41,446 nucleotides of DNA. It comes from Polaromonas sp. GTDB taxonomy: Bacteria; Pseudomonadota; Gammaproteobacteria; Burkholderiales; Burkholderiaceae_C. This document shows positions 32,618-41,446 of this stretch, one piece after another (the first letter of the stretch is position 1; each line of letters starts with the position of its first letter). The notes under the pieces are model-generated. The model worked only from the letters and a program-made list of their open reading frames with translations, did not search any database and was not told where the DNA came from. The DNA is taken from assembly GCA_028292745.1 (NCBI GenBank), contig JAQGLT010000153.1, forward strand, positions 1-41,446, given 5' to 3'. Both the position numbers and the translations under genes were made by a program.

Positions 32618-33448
32618 TCAGACCGCCACCGGTGCCTTGATGGCCGGGTGGTGCTGGTAGTCGAGGAACTCGAAATCCTCGAACTGGTAGTCGAAGATCG
32701 AATCGGGCTTGCGCCTGATGTTGAGCGTCGGGTAGGGGAAGGGCGAGCGGCCCAGCTGCAATTCGACCTGTTCGGCGTGGTTGCTGTAGATGTGGCAGTC
32801 GCCGCCGGTCCAGATGAAGTCGCCCACGTCCAGGCCCGTTTGCTGTGCCACCATGTGCGTCAGCAGCGCATAGCTGGCGATGTTGAAGGGCACGCCCAGG
32901 AAGATGTCGGCGCTGCGCTGGTAGAGCTGGCAGCTGAGCCTGCCCTTGCCGCCGGGCTCGGTGGCTGGGGCGACGTAGAACTGGAACAGCGCATGGCAGG
33001 GCATCAGCGCCATCTTGTCCAGCTCGGCCACGTTCCAGGCGCTGACGATGATGCGGCGCGAGTCGGGGTTGGTCTTGAGGGTCTTGATGACCTCGGCGAT
33101 CTGGTCGATGTGGCCGCCGTCCGGCGTTGGCCAGCTGCGCCACTGCACGCCGTAGACCGGCCCCAAGTCGCCGTCGGCGCGGGCCCATTCGTTCCAGATC
33201 GTCACGCCGCGCTCTAGCAGCCAGTGGTTGCTGCTCGATCCGGTCAGGAACCAGAGCAGTTCCTGCACGATAGATTTGAGGTGAACTTTCTTGGTGGTGA
33301 CCAGCGGAAAGCCTTCGTTCAGGTCGAACCGCATCTGGTGGCCGAACACGCTGGTTGTGCCGGTGCCAGTGCGGTCGGGCTTGAAAACGCCGTGACGGGC
33401 GACGTGGCGCATGAAATCTTCGTACTGGGAGCGGATGGGTCGGGTCAT
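32618..33448 (-). CDS. thyA: thymidylate synthase
   Basis: 276-aa enzyme that methylates dUMP to dTMP using methylene-tetrahydrofolate. [19 protein letters not shown] (phosphate site), the catalytic [11 protein letters not shown] with its Cys, and [23 protein letters not shown] are all present. A start at 33448 ([12 protein letters not shown]) is preferred over an in-frame ATG 30 bp upstream because the extra residues are not part of the family. The 74-bp region above it shows no clear promoter. Confidence 0.96.
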   Translation of the reverse strand: MTRPIRSQYEDFMRHVARHGVFKPDRTGTGTTSVFGHQMRFDLNEGFPLVTTKKVHLKSIVQELLWFLTGSSSNHWLLERGVTIWNEWARADGDLGPVYGVQWRSWPTPDGGHIDQIAEVIKTLKTNPDSRRIIVSAWNVAELDKMALMPCHALFQFYVAPATEPGGKGRLSCQLYQRSADIFLGVPFNIASYALLTHMVAQQTGLDVGDFIWTGGDCHIYSNHAEQVELQLGRSPFPYPTLNIRRKPDSIFDYQFEDFEFLDYQHHPAIKAPVAV

Positions 33449-33521
33449 GGAAAAAAATCGGGTGATGAATGGAGCCAAAGTCCGGGCGCGAGGGCGGCCA
33501 ATTATGCCTGCGGCCTGCCCA

Positions 33522-35006
33522 TCAAAGCTTGACGATCCGCCCCGGATTCATGAGGTTTTGCGGGTCCAGCGCGCCTTTGATGGCGCGCATCAGCGACAGT
33601 GCGACGGGTGATTTGTACAGCGCCAGCTTGTCGGTCTTGAGGCTGCCCACGCCGTGCTCAGCCGAGATCGAGCCGCCAAAACGCGCCACCGTGTCATAGA
33701 CCAGCGCGTTGACCTCGTCCTCGCGGTCGCGCAGGAAGGCCTTGGCGTCGCCGCCTTCGGGCGCCTGGATGTTGTAGTGCAGGTTGCCGTCGCCCAGATG
33801 GCCGAAGTTCACCAGCCGCACGCCGGCAATCTGCCGCTGGAGCAAGGCGTCCGTCTCGGCGACGAAGGCCGGAATGCGCGAGACGGCAATTGAAATGTCG
33901 TGCTTGATGTTCAGGCCTTCCTCGGCCTGCGCCAGCGGAATGCTTTCGCGGATGTGCCACAGGCCCTTGGCTTGCGCCAGGTTCTCGGCCACCACGGCGT
34001 CCAGCACGCAGCCCTGCTCGAAAGCGGTTTCCAGCAGGCGCTCGAAGCGTTCGCGGGCGTGGGCCTCGGATTCGCTGTCGGAGTTTTCCAGCAGCACACA
34101 GTAAGGAGCCCCCACGCTCCCCGAGGGGGTTGGTCTGGCTTGGGGCGGCCCGGCGCTGGCGGCCGACGCCTCAAAGAAGGGCACCCGCAGTTGGGGGAAG
34201 TGCTTGTCCACCAGGCTGAGGGCGAATTGCCCCATCACCTCGAATCCGGTCAGGCCCGCACCCAGGTGCTGGTGCGCCAGCCCGAGCAGCGTGACCGCCG
34301 CTTCCATCGACGGCAGCGCCGCCCAGGCGGTCAGCCGCGCGGCCGGCTGCGGATACAGCTTCAGGGTAGCGGCGGTGATGATGCCCAGCGTGCCTTCGCT
34401 GCCGACAAAGAGGTCGCGCAGGTCGTAGCCGGTGTTGTCTTTTCGCAGGCCCGACAGGCCATGCCAGACTTCGCCCTGGGCGGTGACCACTTCCAGGCCC
34501 AGGCACAAATCGCGCGCATTGCCGTAGCGCACCACCTGGGTGCCGCCGGCGTTGGTTGCCAGGTTGCCGCCGATGGTGCAGCTGCCTTCGGCGGCCAGGC
34601 TCAGCGGAAACAGGAAGCCGGCTTTCTCGGCCGTTTCCTGCAGGCTTTGCAAGATGCAGCCGGCCTCCACGGTCATCGTGAGGTTGTCGCCGTCGATGTC
34701 GCGCACCGCATTCATGCGCTGCAGGCTGAGCACGACCTGGGTGCCAGATTCATCCGGTATCGAACCGACCGCCAGGCCGGTGTTGCCACCCTGCGGAACC
34801 AGGCTGACCCCCGCCGCGCCGCAGGCCCTGACGATGGCCGCCACTTCATCCGCGCTGGCGGGGCGCACGACGGCCAGCGCCTTGCCCTGGGCGCGTTTGC
34901 GCCAGTCCTGGGTGTAGGCGCTCAGGTCGCCTTCGCAAAGGACATGCGACGCTCCAGTAATGCGTCGCAGTTGGTCGAGGAGGTCGGGGCTTGGCGTCTG
35001 GGTCAT
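33522..35006 (-). CDS. FAD-binding oxidoreductase (GlcD/D2HGDH-like)
   Basis: 494-aa flavoprotein that oxidises a 2-hydroxy acid such as D-lactate or D-2-hydroxyglutarate. N-terminal FAD domain: [64 protein letters not shown]-terminal catalytic domain: [16 protein letters not shown] (two metal or substrate His) and [16 protein letters not shown]. Residues of about 275-297 ([20 protein letters not shown]) are an in-frame dispersed repeat (copy C). Start at 35006 ([10 protein letters not shown]), overlapping the DUF2069 gene by 4 bp. Confidence 0.92.
   Translation of the reverse strand: MTQTPSPDLLDQLRRITGASHVLCEGDLSAYTQDWRKRAQGKALAVVRPASADEVAAIVRACGAAGVSLVPQGGNTGLAVGSIPDESGTQVVLSLQRMNAVRDIDGDNLTMTVEAGCILQSLQETAEKAGFLFPLSLAAEGSCTIGGNLATNAGGTQVVRYGNARDLCLGLEVVTAQGEVWHGLSGLRKDNTGYDLRDLFVGSEGTLGIITAATLKLYPQPAARLTAWAALPSMEAAVTLLGLAHQHLGAGLTGFEVMGQFALSLVDKHFPQLRVPFFEASAASAGPPQARPTPSGSVGAPYCVLLENSDSESEAHARERFERLLETAFEQGCVLDAVVAENLAQAKGLWHIRESIPLAQAEEGLNIKHDISIAVSRIPAFVAETDALLQRQIAGVRLVNFGHLGDGNLHYNIQAPEGGDAKAFLRDREDEVNALVYDTVARFGGSISAEHGVGSLKTDKLALYKSPVALSLMRAIKGALDPQNLMNPGRIVKL
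34105..34190 (-). repeat. in-frame GC-rich repeat element, copy C
   Basis: On the minus strand: GGGCCGCCCCAAGCCAGACC, then ACCCCCTCGGGGAGCGTGGGGGC. It shares the CCCCCTCGGGG and AGCGTGGGGGC blocks with copies A and B but lacks the CCGGCTTxGCCGG core and the CAGTGG block. It sits inside the FAD oxidoreductase gene without breaking the frame. Confidence 0.7.
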
Positions 35007-35392
35007 GATGCGGTCCTTCCCGTCACGGCGGCTTGGGGCAAATCCTTGAAGCGGGCGCGCACATGCAGCGCGCAGGCCGCGAACAGCAGCAGGCACAGCA
35101 CGACTTCGGCCATCGCCAGGTAGTTGCCCGGCGGCCGGTCGCTCCAGGCGCGCACCACGCCTTCGGTGAAATACAGCCACACCATCAGGCTGACCCAGCG
35201 GTAGGTGTACATGCGGTTTTTCCAGATGCCGGCCAGCGGAATAACCAGCGGCAGCACCTTCAGGGCCAGCAGCGAGCCGCCCGGGCGTATTGGCGCCAGC
35301 CACATTTCCCAGGCCAGGCCCAGCACAATCAGCCCGGCCAGGCTGCCCAGGGCCAGCAGGCGGGTCATTTCAATTTGGTTTGCTTTGTTCAT
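35003..35392 (-). CDS. DUF2069 membrane protein
   Basis: 129 aa with four hydrophobic segments (about 11-30, 42-56, 63-76, 92-110) and the family segment LAPIRPGGSLLALKVLPLVIPLAGI..NRMYTYRWVSLMVWLYFTEGVVRA. Inner-membrane protein of unknown function, common in beta- and gammaproteobacteria. It overlaps the FAD oxidoreductase start by 4 bp (ATGA), and is divergent from the YihY gene with only 20 bp between starts. Confidence 0.88.
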   Translation of the reverse strand: MNKANQIEMTRLLALGSLAGLIVLGLAWEMWLAPIRPGGSLLALKVLPLVIPLAGIWKNRMYTYRWVSLMVWLYFTEGVVRAWSDRPPGNYLAMAEVVLCLLLFAACALHVRARFKDLPQAAVTGRTAS

Positions 35393-35412
35393 GTCAGTGG
35401 CATGATACCGGC

Positions 35413-36627
35413 ATGAAAATTTCCGCCTCGCTGGAGGCTTTGCTCGCAGAGCTGTCGCATTTCCCCTGGCGCGACACCGCCATCACCCTGCGCAACCGGT
35501 TCCGCGAAGACCACATGGGCCTGACCGCCAGCAGCCTGACCTTCACCACCTCGATCGCGTTGGTGCCTTTCTTCACCGTGGCGCTGGCCGTTTTCACGGC
35601 GTTCCCGATGTTTGCCAAGCTGCAGGATGCGCTGCAGGTCTGGCTGATCAAAAGCCTGATTCCCGACAACATCGCCCGCCAGGTGCTGGGCTACCTCACG
35701 CAGTTCAGCGGCCAGGCCAGCAAGCTGGGCGTTGCCGGCCTGGCGGTGCTGCTGGTGACGGCGATTGCGCTCATCCTGACGATCGACCGCACCCTCAACG
35801 GCATCTGGCGCGTGCGCAAGCCCCGGCCGCTGGCGCAGCGGGTGCTGATCTACTGGGCGGCCATCACGCTGGGGCCGCTGGTGCTGGCCGCCAGCCTGGC
35901 GGTCACGTCGTATGTGGTATCGGCCTCCAGCGGTCTGGTCGGCGCGCTGCCGGTGAGCGTGCGCTTCGTGCTGGATGTGGCCCAGTTTTTCCTGGTGGTC
36001 GGCGGCATGGGGGCGCTGTACCGCTATGTGCCCAACACCTATGTCAAATGGTCGCATGCGCTGGTTGGCGGCCTGTTCGTGGCGTCGGGCCTGGAAATCG
36101 GCAAGAAGGTGCTCAGCGTCTACCTGGGCGCGGTGCCGACCTATTCGATGGTCTATGGCGCCTTTGCCGCCCTGCCTATCCTGCTGGTGTGGATTTACGT
36201 GTCGTGGGTCATCGTGCTGATGGGCGCCGTCATCACCGCCTACCTGCCCAGCCTGCTGGTCGGGGTGTCGCGCCGGGGCAGTGCCCACGGCTGGCTGTTT
36301 CAGCTCGCCATTGAAACGCTGCAGCAGCTGGACCAGGCGCGTGCCACCGCACGCATGGGCGTGAGCGCCACGCAGCTGGCCGACATGCTGGAGGTTGATG
36401 TGCTGCAGCTCGAACCAGTGCTGGAAACGCTGGTGGAGCTTGACTGGATCGGCCAGCTCAACGATGCGCAGGGCGGCGCCGAGTCCCGCTACCTGCTGCT
36501 GGCCGACCCGGACACGACCTTGCTGGAGCCGCTGATGCAGCGCCTGCTGCTCGACAAGGCGCCGTCGGTCAAGAAATTATGGGAAAAAGCCCGCTGGCCC
36601 GCGCTGCCCCTGCGGGATGCGCTATGA
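35413..36627 (+). CDS. YihY/UPF0761-family inner membrane protein
   Basis: 404 aa. Six hydrophobic segments (about 40-60, 100-125, 145-170, 180-210, 218-240, 250-280) carry the YihY signature: LTASSLTFTTSIALVPFFTVALAVF, TIDRTLNGIWRVRKPRPLAQRVLIYWA, YRYVPNTYVKW and VYGAFAALPILLVWIYVSW. The C-terminal 120 residues are a winged-helix-like cytoplasmic extension. Family members were once called RNase BN, but that role was not upheld. The start at 35413 (MKISASLEALL) is the first ATG clear of the divergent gene. Confidence 0.9.
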   Translation: MKISASLEALLAELSHFPWRDTAITLRNRFREDHMGLTASSLTFTTSIALVPFFTVALAVFTAFPMFAKLQDALQVWLIKSLIPDNIARQVLGYLTQFSGQASKLGVAGLAVLLVTAIALILTIDRTLNGIWRVRKPRPLAQRVLIYWAAITLGPLVLAASLAVTSYVVSASSGLVGALPVSVRFVLDVAQFFLVVGGMGALYRYVPNTYVKWSHALVGGLFVASGLEIGKKVLSVYLGAVPTYSMVYGAFAALPILLVWIYVSWVIVLMGAVITAYLPSLLVGVSRRGSAHGWLFQLAIETLQQLDQARATARMGVSATQLADMLEVDVLQLEPVLETLVELDWIGQLNDAQGGAESRYLLLADPDTTLLEPLMQRLLLDKAPSVKKLWEKARWPALPLRDAL

Positions 36628-36804
36628 AAATAAGAAATCAGCACTGCCATTCCTGCCTTCAAGCAGCAACCCCCTGTTTCGCCTGGACGCTGCAGCGGGC
36701 CTGCGGCAGGGGCCTGCTCCCGCGTTGCAGCTGGCGCGTCGATAACGGGGCCGCCAGGGTTGATCCTCGCCAGCTCAGCTCGATCTAGTTCCGCTCTTTC
36801 CTCC

Positions 36805-37218
36805 ATGCCGCCCACCTCCTTTCCATCCATGCCTTACCCTGCCGCTGCCTTGCCTTCCTCCGACTCCGTGACCTGGGTGGTCTGCCTGTGCGCCGACTGG
36901 TGCGGCCTGTGCCGCGACTACCGGGCCGTGTTCGCGCAGACGGCGGCCCGCTACCCGGCTTTGCGGTTTGCCCTGCTGGACATCGAAGACCAGGCCGATC
37001 TGGTGGGCGATATCGATGTCGAGACCTTTCCCACGGTGCTGATGGCCGATGCGCAGCACACCCACTTTTTCGGGCCCCTCACGCCCCAGGCGAACACGCT
37101 GTCGCGCTTGCTGGACTCGCTGGAGGGCGCCAGCCTGCAACGCAGCCCGCATGCGCCGGAGACGCGGCAGTTGCTGCGGGCCCTGCAAGCGGCGCCCGAA
37201 CACTGGCTGAAGCGCTGA
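36805..37218 (+). CDS. thioredoxin-like protein
   Basis: 137 aa with a thioredoxin fold: VTWVVCLCADWCGLCRDYRAVFAQ (active-site CGLC), RFALLDIEDQADLVGDIDVETFPTVLMAD (cis-Pro TFP). A cytoplasmic disulfide-exchange protein; the GL dipeptide differs from the GP of thioredoxin. Two in-frame ATGs, 36805 and 36829, are possible; no strong ribosome site separates them. The 36628-36804 gap holds nothing recognised. Confidence 0.85.
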   Translation: MPPTSFPSMPYPAAALPSSDSVTWVVCLCADWCGLCRDYRAVFAQTAARYPALRFALLDIEDQADLVGDIDVETFPTVLMADAQHTHFFGPLTPQANTLSRLLDSLEGASLQRSPHAPETRQLLRALQAAPEHWLKR

Positions 37219-37456
37219 AGGGCTGAAGCGGCGCGAACTGCTACCGGCACCGCCAGCCCGCCTGAACCGTTGCGCTGTTTCATGTAAATCAAGGTAAGGC
37301 GCATGTCCGAATGGCAGGGTGCCTTGCGCCGCGTCCACGGCGGTGCTAAACCCGTAGGCGGCGAATTTGCTCATGCAACTGATCTGGCAAGCCACTTGCT
37401 CTTGCCCTTGCGTTGTGCGCTGAGTGCGTTCAGCCAAAACACGCAAGGAGCCAACC

Positions 37457-38842
37457 ATGAAAAACTTACAGTCCACGCAGGTCGAGGCGCTGAGGGCGGG
37501 CATTCAGGGCGAGGTCATTCTTCCGGATGATGCCGCCTATGAAAAGGCGCGACAGGTCTGGAACGCGATGATCGACAAACGCCCCGCAGCGATGGTCCGC
37601 TGCGCGACGACCCAGGATGTGGTGCACGCGGTGAATTTTGCGCGGGACCACGCCTTTACCCTGGCCGTGCGGGGCGGCGGCCACAACATTGCGGGCAGCG
37701 CCCTGTGCGACGACGGCATTGTGATCGACCTGTCGCAGATGAAGGCCACGCAGGTCGATGCCGGCGCGCGCCTTGGCAGCGTCGAAGGCGGCGCCACGCT
37801 GGCCGATTTCGACGCCGCCACCCAGGCGCACGGCCTGGCGGTGCCGCTTGGCATCAACTCCACCACCGGCGTCGCGGGCCTGACGCTGGGCGGCGGTTTC
37901 GGCTGGCTCAGCCGCAAATACGGCATGACCATCGACAGCCTGGCGTCGGCCGAAGTCGTGACCTCGGCCGGCCAGGTGGTGCGGGCCAGCGCCACCGAGC
38001 AGCCCGACCTCTTCTGGGCGCTGCGGGGCGGCAGCGGCAACTTCGGCGTCGTGACGCGCTTTGACTTCCGGCTCCATCCGGTCGGCCCGAACGTGCTGGC
38101 GGGGCTGATCGTTTACCCATTTTCCGAAGCCAAGGCCGTGCTGCGGCAGTACCGCGACTTCATGGCCAGAGCCCCGGACGATCTGTCGGTGTGGACCGTC
38201 CTGCGCAAGGCGCCGCCGCTGCCGTTTCTGCCCGAGGCGGTCCACGGCCAGGAGGTCATCGTGCTGGCACTGCTCTACACCGGCGATCCGGGCGAGGGCC
38301 AGTCGCTGGTCGAGCCGCTGCGCGGTTTCGCCACGCCGGTGGGAACGCATGTCGGCGTCATGCCCTACGTCGCCTGGCAGCAGGCCTTTGACCCGCTGCT
38401 GACGCCGGGGGCGCGCAACTACTGGAAATCGCATAACTTTTCCGAACTCCAGGACGGACTGTTCGACGCCGTCATCGACTTCATCGCCACGCTGCCGTCG
38501 CCGCAATGCGAGATATTTTTTGGCGCCATCGGCGGCGCCACCCTGGGGCCGGCGGCCGATTCCGCAGCCTATGCCCACCGCGACGCGCGTTTTGTGATGA
38601 ATGTCCACGGCCGCTGGGATGACCCGGCCGACGACGAGCGCTGCATGCGCTGGGCGCGTGACTTCTTCCAAGCCTCGGCGCCTTTTGCCAGTGGCGGGGT
38701 CTATGTGAACTTTCTCACCGCCGACGAGGGCGGCCGCGTGCAGGCGGCTTACGGCCAGAACTACGCGCGCTTGGCCCAGGTCAAGCGCAAATACGACCCG
38801 GCGAACCTGTTCTGCACCAACCAGAACATTGTGCCCGCCTGA
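37457..38842 (+). CDS. BBE-type FAD-linked oxidoreductase
   Basis: 461 aa, start at 37457 behind AAGGAG. PCMH-type FAD domain: VHAVNFARDHAFTLAVRGGGHNIAGSALCDDGIVIDLS (His of GGGHN is the covalent FAD site), LGINSTTGVAGLTLGGGFGWLSRKYGMTID, GGSGNFGVVTRFDF. A BBE C-terminal segment ends YGQNYARLAQVKRKYDPANLFCTNQNI. The family oxidises sugars, alkaloids or other alcohols, producing hydrogen peroxide; the substrate is unknown. No signal peptide. Confidence 0.9.
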   Translation: MKNLQSTQVEALRAGIQGEVILPDDAAYEKARQVWNAMIDKRPAAMVRCATTQDVVHAVNFARDHAFTLAVRGGGHNIAGSALCDDGIVIDLSQMKATQVDAGARLGSVEGGATLADFDAATQAHGLAVPLGINSTTGVAGLTLGGGFGWLSRKYGMTIDSLASAEVVTSAGQVVRASATEQPDLFWALRGGSGNFGVVTRFDFRLHPVGPNVLAGLIVYPFSEAKAVLRQYRDFMARAPDDLSVWTVLRKAPPLPFLPEAVHGQEVIVLALLYTGDPGEGQSLVEPLRGFATPVGTHVGVMPYVAWQQAFDPLLTPGARNYWKSHNFSELQDGLFDAVIDFIATLPSPQCEIFFGAIGGATLGPAADSAAYAHRDARFVMNVHGRWDDPADDERCMRWARDFFQASAPFASGGVYVNFLTADEGGRVQAAYGQNYARLAQVKRKYDPANLFCTNQNIVPA

Positions 38843-38955
38843 TCGACGCCGATGTGTCTTCAATTCCTTGAATACCGTCGAACCATGGGCAGGCGTTTCG
38901 GGACCGCCGCTGGCCTGTCGATGCCCGAGGTCCCGCCAACGCGAGGGAGACCATC

Positions 38956-39246
38956 ATGAAAACCTACATTGCACTGTGCCGCTTTACCGAACAGGGAATC
39001 CGCAGTGTGAAAGAGACGACAAAACGCGCCGATGCGGTCAAGGAGGCCGCCAGGAAATTCGGCGCCACCATGCAGATCTACTGGACAGCCGGGCACTATG
39101 ACCTTGTGACCATCATCGAGGCGGCGGATGACGAGTCGGCCAATGCCTTCGCGCTGAGCATAGGCGCCGCCGGAAACATTCGAACCGAGATGCTGCGCGC
39201 TTTTTCCAAAGATGAGATGGACGGCATTCTCGGCAAGATGGCGTAA
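38956..39246 (+). CDS. GYD-domain protein
   Basis: 96 aa. MKTYIALCRFTEQGIRSVKETTKRADAVKEAARKFGATMQIYWTAGHYDLVTIIEAADDESANAFALSIGAAGNIRTEMLRAF is the complete GYD domain (ferredoxin-like, stress-associated; named for the GxYD motif, here GHYD). Function is not established. The ribosome site GAGGGAGA is good. It follows the BBE oxidase by 113 bp on the same strand. Confidence 0.9.
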   Translation: MKTYIALCRFTEQGIRSVKETTKRADAVKEAARKFGATMQIYWTAGHYDLVTIIEAADDESANAFALSIGAAGNIRTEMLRAFSKDEMDGILGKMA

Positions 39247-39280
39247 CGCACTGGCTGCTCCGGCTTCTGGCACTGGATTT

Positions 39281-39341
39281 TTGATCAAAACGGGCATTAA
39301 CGCATGTCCAGACTGCACGGCCAGCTATTGAATTGATAGTC
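39281..39341 (+). repeat. dispersed palindromic element, copy 5
   Basis: TGATCAAAACGGGCATTAACGC, then CCAGACTGCACGGCC and AGCTATTGAATTGATAG. It lies between the convergent GYD and alpha/beta hydrolase genes, the same setting as copy 4. Confidence 0.7.
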
Positions 39342-39406
39342 TTCAAGCGCCGCTGAACGGGTCTGGTCCCGGCCGGCTGGCAGCGCAACAGTCGGCGGGC
39401 GAAGGC

Positions 39407-40228
39407 TCAGGTCTTCAAAAAATCGCGAATCGCAAAAAGCGTTTCCTCCGGCGCCTCGGTCATCTGATGGTGGCCCGCGTCCAGGCTGACGACCTGCACC
39501 GCCTTGCCGGCCTTGCGCGCCGTGGCGATCAGCCCCTGGGCGGCCTTGGGAGGCGTCATCTGGTCCTGCGCGCCGAGCACGAAGAGGACCGGGCAGGCGA
39601 CCTGCGCCATGGCCGCTTCGCCGTTGGCATAGGTGTCGCAGGCCTTGAAGCCGCGGTGAAAGACATTGACCTTTGGGTTGCTGGCCAGCACGCGGCGGTT
39701 CAGCGCCAGGCTGGCGCCATGCACCCAGGTGCCCGGGCCCAGGCTGGAGGGCACGGGTGCCAGCGTGCTGCGCGACAGCACATTGATCAGTTCAATGGCT
39801 TTCATGGGCTCGTTGAGCGACGCGTCCAGCAGGGCCTGCGACACCTTCATCGGAAACGCGGTGCCGACCAGCACGAGGTGGCTGATGCGCGCCTTCAGCC
39901 TGGCGGCGGTCTCCAGCGCAATCAGCGATCCCCAGCTGTGGCCGACCAGCGCGGCCCGCGGCACGCCCGCCGCATCGAGCAGGCCGGCGACAAAGCCGGC
40001 GGCTTCCTCGACGCTGGCCGGGGCCTCGCCGCTGCTTCGGCAATGGCCGGGCAGATCGACCGCCAGCACATTCCAGCCATGGTGGGCCAGGTAGCGGGTC
40101 TGCAGGCCCCAGACGCTGTGGTCGTTGAGCACGCCGTGGATGAAGACCACGGTAGGCTGGGCCGCGTTGAACGGCTTGCCGCCGGTGTAGCAGTAGGCGC
40201 TGTGGCCGTTGACGCTGAGTTCCATCAT
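39407..40228 (-). CDS. alpha/beta-fold hydrolase
   Basis: 273 aa. Oxyanion FIHGVLNDHSVW, nucleophile elbow GHSWGSLIALE (Ser of GHSWG), acid in GAQDQMTP, and a C-terminal His in DAGHHQMTEAPE: a complete catalytic triad. Substrate unknown (ester, lactone or other small molecule). No signal peptide. The start overlaps the stop of the upstream metY-like gene by 3 bp, so it may act on a product or by-product of sulfur amino-acid metabolism, or simply share its transcript. Confidence 0.9.
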   Translation of the reverse strand: MMELSVNGHSAYCYTGGKPFNAAQPTVVFIHGVLNDHSVWGLQTRYLAHHGWNVLAVDLPGHCRSSGEAPASVEEAAGFVAGLLDAAGVPRAALVGHSWGSLIALETAARLKARISHLVLVGTAFPMKVSQALLDASLNEPMKAIELINVLSRSTLAPVPSSLGPGTWVHGASLALNRRVLASNPKVNVFHRGFKACDTYANGEAAMAQVACPVLFVLGAQDQMTPPKAAQGLIATARKAGKAVQVVSLDAGHHQMTEAPEETLFAIRDFLKT

Positions 40229-41446
40229 GCACCTGCCTTTTCCGCCGCCTTCAGGGCGCGCCTGAGGTCGTCGATCAGGTCGTCCGGGTCTTCCAGCCCG
40301 ATCGACAGGCGAATCGTGCCCTGCGAGATGCCCGCGCCCTGCAGCGCCTCATCGCTCATGCGAAAGTGCGTGGTGCTGGCCGGGTGGATGACCAGGCTGC
40401 GGCAGTCGCCGACGTTGGCCAGGTGGCTGAACACCTTGAGGGCCTCGACGAACGCCTTGCCCTGCGCGCGGCTGCCTTTCAGGTCGAAGCTGAACACCGA
40501 TCCGGCGCCGCGCGGGAGCAGTTTCTGGGCCAGCGCGTGGCTGGCGTGGGATTCAAGCAAAGGGTGGCCGACCCGCGACACAAAGGCATGGCGGGCCAGA
40601 AAATCGACGACTTTTTCCGTGTTGCCCATGTGCCGCGCCATGCGCAGCGGCAGCGTCTCGATGCCCTGCAGGATGAGCCACGCCGTGTGCGGGCTCATGC
40701 AGGCGCCGAAATCGCGCAGGCCTTCGCGCCGGGCGCGCAGCAGGAAGGCGCCCACCGTCGACTCCTCGGTGAACACCATGTTGTGGAAGCCCTCGTAGGG
40801 CGCGGTCAGTTCGCTGAAGCGGCCCGAGGCCTCCCAGTCGAAGCTGCCGCCGTCCACCACCACGCCGCCGATGACGGTGCCGTGGCCCGACAGGAACTTG
40901 GTGGCCGAGTGGTAGACCAGGTCGGCCCCGTGCTCCAGCGGCCTCATGAGCCAGGGCGAGGTGAGGGTGGAGTCCACCAGCAGCGGCACGCCCGCCTCGT
41001 GCGCGATGGCCGACACGGTCGGGATGTCCAGCACGTCCAGGCCCGGGTTGCCCACGGTCTCGCCAAAGAGCAGCTTGGTGTTCGGCCGGATCGCGGCCTT
41101 CCAGCCGTCGATGTCGCCCGGCTGGACGAAGGTGGTCTCGATGCCGAAGCGGCGCAGCGTGTAGTGCAGCAGGTTCTGCGAGCCGCCGTACAGCGCCGTG
41201 CTGGCGACGATGTGCGAGCCACTGCCCATCAGCGTGGCGACCGCCAGGTGCAGGGCGGCCTGCCCGCTGGCGGTGGCGATGGCGCCGATGCCACCTTCCA
41301 GCGCGGCCACGCGTTGCTCGAACACGGCGTTGGTCTGGTTGCTGTTGCGCGAGTTGACGTGCCGAGCCCGCTCCAGGTTGAACAGCGCCGCGGCATGGTC
41401 GCTGGACTCGAAGACGAACGACGTGGTCAGGTGGATCGGCAGAGGG
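40225..41446 (-). CDS. O-acetylhomoserine sulfhydrylase / Cys-Met PLP enzyme (5' end outside window)
   Basis: At least 407 aa are visible; the N-terminus lies outside. The Cys/Met metabolism PLP family makes homocysteine from O-acetylhomoserine and sulfide. Visible are LPIHLTTSFVFESSDHAAALFNLE, AAIRPNTKLLFGETVGNP, and YHSATKFLSGHGTVIGG with the PLP-binding Lys. The active-site segment expected as HVYSRISNPT reads HVNSRNSNQT here (about 41325-41361): the Tyr that binds the PLP phosphate of the partner subunit is Asn and the Pro is Gln. This is either real drift or poor sequence near the window end. Confidence 0.88.
   Translation of the reverse strand, partial: PLPIHLTTSFVFESSDHAAALFNLERARHVNSRNSNQTNAVFEQRVAALEGGIGAIATASGQAALHLAVATLMGSGSHIVASTALYGGSQNLLHYTLRRFGIETTFVQPGDIDGWKAAIRPNTKLLFGETVGNPGLDVLDIPTVSAIAHEAGVPLLVDSTLTSPWLMRPLEHGADLVYHSATKFLSGHGTVIGGVVVDGGSFDWEASGRFSELTAPYEGFHNMVFTEESTVGAFLLRARREGLRDFGACMSPHTAWLILQGIETLPLRMARHMGNTEKVVDFLARHAFVSRVGHPLLESHASHALAQKLLPRGAGSVFSFDLKGSRAQGKAFVEALKVFSHLANVGDCRSLVIHPASTTHFRMSDEALQGAGISQGTIRLSIGLEDPDDLIDDLRRALKAAEKAGA

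Noticed and set aside
37466-38863. 465-codon minus-strand frame opposite the BBE oxidase gene
   Set aside because: Antisense shadow; composition typical of GC-rich reverse frames.

Overview
The window reads as chromosome of a betaproteobacterium of the family Comamonadaceae (Polaromonas/Rhodoferax-like). This is inferred from high GC, the glnA - small periplasmic protein - ntrB - ntrC order, a Bug-type solute receptor, and two families of short dispersed repeats that I associate with this family. The genus is not proven.

Positions 1-280 are the 3' part of a tmRNA gene (ssrA), including the end of its tag frame (ALAA-stop). Positions 281 to about 12056 are an integrated element of about 11.8 kb, inserted at the tmRNA 3' end. 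It carries a P4-type tyrosine integrase, an AlpA-like regulator behind a cluster of palindromic operators, a Rha-type phage regulator, a small helix-turn-helix protein, a C4-like antisense RNA leader, four tightly packed small genes, two paralogous zinc-ribbon proteins, a 35-codon Pro/Gly-rich gene, a secreted DNA/RNA non-specific nuclease, a candidate DUF4258/HTH toxin-antitoxin pair and several phage-type small genes. At its right end lies an array of five diverged repeats of about 55 bp. No replication, capsid, portal or terminase gene is visible, so this looks like a phage satellite or a reduced prophage, not a phage. Matching 12-bp integrase arm-type iterons occur near both ends.

A degenerate second copy of the tmRNA 3' end (about 12029-12056) is followed, at almost the same distance as in the intact element (227 versus 225 bp), by a broken integrase start. 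A transposase remnant comes next. I read this as the relic of an earlier element at the same site.

From 12835 onward the sequence is core chromosome: a cardiolipin-synthase-like phospholipase D (minus); rsuA; a secreted beta-propeller protein, polysaccharide deacetylase, fatty acid hydroxylase, EI24-type membrane protein and a MoaB/CinA-like protein (plus); then glnA with a textbook sigma-54 promoter and two NtrC boxes, followed by ntrB and ntrC, the two-component system expected to act on them. Next is a LysR regulator upstream of a Bug receptor, a gamma-glutamyltransferase and a TauE-type permease, a likely operon for uptake and breakdown of a gamma-glutamyl or sulfur compound. A minus-strand block follows (xthA; nitronate monooxygenase-folA-thyA; FAD oxidase-DUF2069), then YihY, a thioredoxin-like protein, a BBE-type FAD oxidase and a GYD protein (plus), then an alpha/beta hydrolase and a metY-like gene that runs off the window (minus).

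Two dispersed repeat families stand out in the chromosomal part. One is a GCTATT...AATAGC palindromic element, mostly intergenic. The other is a GC-rich element inserted in frame in three unrelated protein genes, much like the palindromic elements of Rickettsia.
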